DNA from: Macrolepiota albuminosa
Lineage: Eukaryota > Basidiomycota > Agaricomycetes > Agaricales > Agaricaceae
Direction of reading: 5' to 3'
NCBI GenBank assembly: GCA_027475525.1
Contig: JAMWFC010000065.1
Span: 252,188-316,187, forward strand
DNA: 64,000 bases
Each line of letters starts with the position of its first letter. Position 1 is the first letter of the stretch. The position numbers and the translations under genes were made by a program. A model generated the notes under the pieces. It was not told the origin of the DNA, ran no database searches, and worked only from the letters and a program-made list of their open reading frames with translations. Positions 58,984-64,000 of this stretch are shown one piece after another.

Positions 58984-59253
58984 GTTGTCAGTCATCAGCT
59001 CAGTATGCAGATCTGAAACATATGCTCAAATAAGAGGTGAAAAAGACCTATTTTGTTAATATAGGCAATGGAAACATTGGGAGCATTGAACAAAGAACAC
59101 TGTATGAGACAAGATACTGTGCCAATAAACTTAGTGCTATATATAGGCAATCACAGCATATATAAGTGATCACAAAACATATGTGCAACAGGACATAAAG
59201 AAAGCATTTATCAATTCAAAAGCAAGCTATTCAGATAGAAAAGGCAATGAACC

Positions 59254-60003
59254 TGTCAGGGGACTCCTCATTTCTTTCTTTTCTCACTCCTTATTTCTTC
59301 ACTCTCCCTTCATTCATTCTCTTATTTCTTCTGACATTATTTCATTTTACTGTTTCTATTCTTTCAACACTATCTGTTAGTACTACTCTCAGCCCTTGAG
59401 ATGCTCTGGTTCTTTAGCTACCATTCAGACAAGTGTGGGCTCTTCAGCACTGCTTCCAGACTGCTTATATAAGCCGGAGTTTGCCTTTCTGACTTCTAAA
59501 GTCTGGAGTTTTCCTGCCTTGTTTGCACAGTTGTTTGGTTAGTCAATTTTTTGGAGTTTGCCTTTCTGACTTCTAAAGTCTGGAGTTTTCCTGCCTTGTT
59601 TGCACAGTTGTTTGGTTAGTCAATTTTCGAGTTTTTAAGGTTTTGTTGTACTAAGTCTGGAGTTTTCCTGCCTTGTTTGCACAGTTGTTTGGTTAGTCAA
59701 TTTTCGAGTTTTTAAGGTTTTGTTGTACTATACAGTTGTTTCCCATGCTTTAGAAGCTCCAGAAGCATCCAACCTGGCATAGGGAATCCCTAGACTTGTT
59801 CTCTTTGGATCTCCCTTTGCCAGGTGAGTAGTTATTATGATATTGTCAGTACATACTCTAATACACCTAGACTTGTTCTCTTTGGATCTCCCTTTGCCAG
59901 GTGAGTAGTTATTATGATATTGTCAGTACATACTCTAATACACTTTGGATTTCCCTCTGCCAGCTGTGTGACTGAGCCACAGCCTCTAGAGGTTGCCCTT
60001 ACA
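59254..60003 (+). mobile_element. Solo LTR (TGTCAG..CTTACA family), copy 5
   Basis: 750 bp between GAACC target duplications. Three 77-base-period duplications (two around 59476-59731, one around 59789-59943) explain its length; without them it is 519 bp, almost exactly copy 3 (518 bp), with which it shares the same extra segment. Confidence 0.93.
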
Positions 60004-60630
60004 GAACCATGGTAGAAAGACTTTCAAGTTTCAACTCCAAGTTGGAACATTATCAATGTGCAATTTAAAATAGAGCTGGAATAATTTCACATGATACTAG
60101 ACTTTTTATATTATCTACTACTACTAACACTATCAATGGCAGACTATAAACCCACTAAAATAGCAGGAATCTTTATCATAAAATAATATAGTAGCTGCAA
60201 TATATCTAAGCAGAGATAATGTCTGTAGACAGTTCATGAAGAATAAGGCTTGAAAATTACAGATCTATCTGAAGTTGAAAAATTAAATTGATTAAATTGA
60301 GAGAGAGGAAGAAGAAGATAGTACTTGTTAGTTTCTTCAGAAGTGTGCTTATATTGCTTTCACATCAAAATAATTCAATAACCAGAGTCATCATAGTAAT
60401 ATAGATTAACAATTTATTTACTTGTTAATTAAAAGAAGATTTAAGAGAGTATATGAATCTAGCTGCATGGTTGACTTTGGTATGCATCCTGACAATCAGT
60501 TTGATGACATCATAGATATGCTCAAGGCTTTCTTTTTAATACTACAACAGGATCATGATTGTCTTCATCAATAGGCTCTGAACTCAGAGTTTGCTTTTTT
60601 CTCTTTGATTTGTCTAAGCTATATAAGTAC
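60004..60630. other. No gene recognised
   Basis: AT-rich sequence with GAAGAAGA runs. It occupies the place where the first ~90 codons of the next gene should be, so the gene's 5' part has been replaced or displaced. Confidence 0.4.
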
Positions 60631-61991
60631 GTGATCAATGATCCAATGTGCATGAACTTCCTTCGCCCCATTTCAAAGCGCACGAACTCGGGATATCTAC
60701 AGGTTGGGGTTGAAACATACGGTAGTGGAATCTGGCACTCCTGGCTGGATCGCGACCTTTCTTTAGCTGGACGTGTGGTTGTCAAGGAAGAGAATGACCG
60801 TTACAAGTCAAAACTCCTTAAAATCGATCGTCCACTCTTACGTATTCCCACTCTTGCCATCCATTGTGAGTAGCCGTGCCTTTGATTTGAATTGATCCGC
60901 TAACTTGCTTTAAAGTGGATAGGAGCGTTAATGATAACTTGAAATTCAATCAAGAAACGGAGTTCGTTCCAACCCTTGGCCTGCTGGAAGGTCGTTTCAA
61001 TGCAATAAGGAAGACAGCGAGGCCGAAAAACCACGTTTTGATCAGAAATCATCCAGTATCCAGGCCAATCATCACTCAGAGCTGTTATCATTGTTGGCGG
61101 CTGAACTCTCGATCTTTCCAGATGATATCCACGATTTTGATTTGTATGTATAGTCCTGTTATACTTCCTCTCATCTATTGACCTTTATCTAGATCCCTTT
61201 ATGATACGCAGCCTGCTACCCTTGGAGGCATTAACAACGAATTCATCTTTAGCCCTCGTATGTACAATCTTGTGTCTTCGTAAGTTGATTTTCTCTGCCT
61301 TTCAGTATCTTTTTTGACTCTTTTGCAGATTCTGCGCTGTTGAAGCCATGGCCGAGATAGCTTCATCACAAGTCTTCTCAACTCTTGAGGGCAATATCAA
61401 TTGCATCGCTCTCTTCAACCACGAAGAAATAGGGAGCGTTTCCACCTCCAGCGCAGAGTCAAGCCTCATTCCTTCTTTACTCAATCGACTTTTGCCTATT
61501 CTGGCAGCTCTTGCACAGTCCGTTTCTCGGTCATTTATCATTTCTGCTGACATGGGACATGATATCCATCCCAACTACAACTCAAAGCACGAAGTCAATC
61601 ATAAGCCAAGATTGAATGGTGGCGTGGTAATTAAGACTAGCGCAAAGCAGAAATATGCTAGTGATGCTATCTCAACTTTCATTGTTAAACAATTGATTGA
61701 GCGCAAGGGAGGACAGGTGCAAGAATTTGAAGTCCGGAATGATATGTACACGCAACACTTTTTCCCCATTTGCTCTGTATTCATCGATTGAATGTTAGGA
61801 CATGTGGATCAACTGTAGGCCCCCTGCTATCCAAGATCGGGATTCGGACTGCTGATGTCAGAAATGCCATGTTGTCAATGCATTCAATCAGAGAAACTGC
61901 TGGCTCCCATGATATTCAGAATGCAATTGACCTCTTCTCCTCCTTCTTTGAAGGATTTGCGGAGATCGACAGAGGTCTCACAGTAGACTAG
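60631..61991 (+). pseudogene. Aspartyl aminopeptidase (M18 family), 5'-truncated and decaying
   Basis: M18 enzymes remove N-terminal Asp or Glu with a two-zinc centre. Homology starts at ~60637 and runs through exons ~60637-60865, 60916-61143, 61193-61279, 61329-61745 and 61799-61991. Family motifs: SGYLQVGVETYGSGIWHSWL, DRDLSLAGRVVV, LAIHLDRSVN, ATLGGINNEFIFSPR, ALFNHEEIGSVS, SADMGHDIHPNY, CGSTVGPLLSKIGIRTAD and MLSMHSIRE. Three defects are visible: the N-terminus is absent; the HTDSPC-type segment with the first zinc His reads INDPMC; and SPRLDN reads SPRMYN, which loses the bridging Asp. A frameshift lies between ~61050 and 61075, or else an unusual intron. The Glu pair, later Asp and last His are kept. 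Probably a pseudogene; a catalytically dead paralogue is possible. Confidence 0.8.
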
Positions 61992-62415
61992 GATTATTAG
62001 GTACTTCGGACTCAGCAACTGTATAAATATCAATCTCTCATCCTGCTCTTAAGCGTAATCAGTGTCTAAGCCATGGTGAGGTAGGCATGAACAAGAGTCA
62101 GAAAGTGTTGCCAATGTGCCTACATGGCGAATCATACCAGGTTCCCATTCCCACTTGAAAATCATTTCAATCTTCTGAAGACAAAGGAGTCGATTAGGTT
62201 GAATGACAAGGAAGTCATGATTCATCCACCTTCTTGAGCACTATTGAAAGCCAAATTTTTTCCCAAGTTCTTTGCATCTCTTTTCAGCTCTGTAGGCAGG
62301 TATTTACCGCTCGCCAGAGCATCTTTCAACTGCTGTTTTCGCTTGCAAGTTTGTCATTCTTGGGCTTCTTGAGATTTTGCGTATATGAATTGGCGGCGCT
62401 CCCTGATTTGACGAC

Positions 62416-62570
62416 AAAGCTTCCGGTTGGTGAGAATGCATAAAATAATTAAAATGTCCTCAACATACCATTTGGGTCTCCGAAGAGTCAAAAAAGCTTC
62501 CGGTTGGTGAGAATGCATAAAATAATTAAAATGTCCTCAACATACCATTTGGGTCTCCGAAGAGTCAAAA
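62416..62570. repeat. 77-bp tandem duplication
   Basis: The segment starting AAAGCTTCCGGTTGGTGAGA is repeated head-to-tail with a period of exactly 77 bases and no mismatch. Same period as nine other loci in the window. Confidence 0.9.
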
Positions 62571-63159
62571 GCGCTAGCTCTTCTACTTGGCAATCAATTT
62601 CAAAGTTTGTGACATGACAAGATTTTGTCACAATGCTCGAAATACTTGTCAAAAATATGTCATCTAATTCACTGCTGGCAGCAGAAGCTGTTTCCTTTGG
62701 AAAAATTAAAAAAGAACCATGTTATGCAACTTCCATGACATGTTTCCTTGAGAAATATGTAAGCATTTTCTCAGTGTAAAAGTTAAGAAAATGACAAGTC
62801 GATAGCTACCTATCTAGCATAGGTAGATTATGTTATTGTAATATAACAATTCATCTATTGACGATGTAAACGACTGCTGGAGCAAAGAAATAATGAAACA
62901 TTCACACATCCGACAAAAAATATAACAAATTACATACACAATAAAAAATATATAAACAGGAAACAAACTAGAATAAAATAAAATAAAGGATAGCAAAACA
63001 AACAAATAAAAGTAAAAAAACATATTTGTATATATATGAGCAATTATAATAATCCCTTGACTTGGTGAAATAAACACACAATAATGTGCTCAACACAAGA
63101 AAATTATATATATGTGTATATAAAGAAAATGCAAGGATTTTTCAACATGAGGATGAACA

Positions 63160-63345
63160 TAATAGCCAGTAGAGATAGCTGAAAGGGAGCAAATATCGAG
63201 GACTTGGTAGTAATAGCTGGTAGTAATAGCCGGTAAAGATAGCCAAAAGGGAGCAAATATCAAGGATATGGCAGTAATAGCCAGTAGTAATAGCTGGTAA
63301 AGATAGCCAAAAGGGAGCAAATATCGAAGACATAGCCAGTAGAGG
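63160..63345. repeat. ~64-bp minisatellite (about three copies)
   Basis: AAAGGGAGCAAATATC recurs at ~63182, 63246 and 63310, with AGTAATAGC/CGGTAAAGATAGCC between. Copies differ by several substitutions, unlike the 77-bp duplications, so this looks like a genuine old minisatellite. The open frames here simply follow the repeat. Confidence 0.75.
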
Positions 63346-64000
63346 AAGAAACACGGCAATTGCTGAGATCACGTGAGGGGCACAAATTTTGAGGACAAAA
63401 TGCGTGCCAAAGCAGGTAGTAAAACCCAGTGAAAAGTCGATCAGGGCAGAACAAAGGAGATTAAGGGAAATCGACTCTGCTAATCAGATCTTGTTTTGGC
63501 TTGCCCACTCTTGAACTTTTAGACTTTTATCAAGTGAGGCAGAGGAAGATAATATATGTTAGTTCACCAGGTTTATTATTGGTCTCAAGTACACTCAATA
63601 ATACTCAATCAAACAATGCTACAATACAGTAATTATCTGTTGCAACTAGAGGTATTCTCATGTGCACAAAAGAAGCTACCACAGAGTGCTGCATCAGAAA
63701 TTATCTATAAGTCAGCTTGCATAGATATACGCACTAAGGTGAGAGAACGAAGCACACCCAACACTGGGAAAGAATCTACACAAAACATACGAGGACTCGA
63801 GGTGGCAAATTTGGAACATGTGGTTGCCTGCATGAAAGAAGCCAGCACAAAAACGTTACATCAGGAATAATTTAAGTCAATTAGCATGAATGTACATATC
63901 AGAATAAGGAAATAGAGTATGTCTAAGACAGGGGAGGAATCTACATTGTGCTTGGATGAGAAAGATTATGACACAGTAACTGAATCATACCAGGACTTTA

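Larger units (their letters stand above)
61992..64000. other. 3' flank with tandem repeats, no further gene recognised
   Basis: No gene can be supported. 62416-62570 is a 77-bp tandem duplication. 62650-62790 contains CACTGCTGGCAGCAGAAGCT and CATGTTATGC, similar to one arm of the 8.1-kb foldback element. 63160-63345 is a short minisatellite. Confidence 0.4.

Noticed and set aside
62049..62225. 58-codon minus-strand frame with several Trp/Cys residues
   Set aside because: Too short, no motif, no neighbouring exon found; indistinguishable from chance.
63556..63870. 104-codon + strand frame near the window end
   Set aside because: No motif, no intron signals in keeping with the host genes, and it follows a repeat region; not supported.

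Overview
This window is nuclear DNA of a fungus, most likely a basidiomycete of the Agaricomycetes. The host genes carry many short introns (about 45-115 bp, GT..AG, several micro-exons). There are short intron-bearing tRNAs, Tc1-like DNA transposons, and Ty3/gypsy elements with a chromodomain-like integrase tail. A species cannot be named from the sequence alone.

Host genes lie in islands. 1974-7746 (+) holds a ChaC-type gamma-glutamylcyclotransferase (12 exons) and a secreted-type polyamine/amine oxidase (9 exons). 22680-28807 holds a mitochondrial branched-chain 2-oxoacid dehydrogenase E2 (-), homoserine O-acetyltransferase (-), a short-chain dehydrogenase (+) and an intron-containing tRNA-Gly(GCC). 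60631-61991 (+) holds a decaying aspartyl aminopeptidase that has lost its 5' part and apparently two metal ligands. The enzymes belong to unrelated pathways (glutathione turnover, polyamine catabolism, leucine/isoleucine/valine breakdown, methionine synthesis, peptide turnover); I see no functional cluster.

The rest is mobile and repetitive DNA. 8.1-12.9 kb has a foldback element and a multi-exon gene for a Cys-rich protein of unknown role (-). 13.0-17.06 kb is a three-unit composite satellite built from stem-loops that all centre on a TTC loop, with minisatellite arrays of 4, 6 and 25 copies of a ~61-bp unit. 17.1-22.3 kb has a decayed Tc1 element, a solo LTR and anonymous TE debris. 29.9-48.2 kb is a nested TE stack: a gypsy remnant, two copia remnants, three Tc1-like copies or fragments and several solo LTRs of one family. 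48.5-59.0 kb is a long gypsy element with gag, pol and a third ORF of about 884 codons between integrase and a putative 3' LTR. All internal stops in its main reading frames are TGA. 59.3-60.0 kb is another solo LTR.

Two points matter most to a reader. First, near-perfect tandem duplications with a period of exactly 77 bp occur at ten unrelated places, and the 100-N gap is flanked by the same 76 bp on both sides. This looks like uncollapsed k-mer overlaps from assembly rather than biology, and it distorts some element lengths and reading frames. Second, the most biologically novel items are the third ORF inside the gypsy element, the TTC-loop hairpin satellite, the Tc1 family whose long terminal repeats are themselves bounded by inverted repeats, and a 205-bp LTR-like element that carries a tRNA-like fold.
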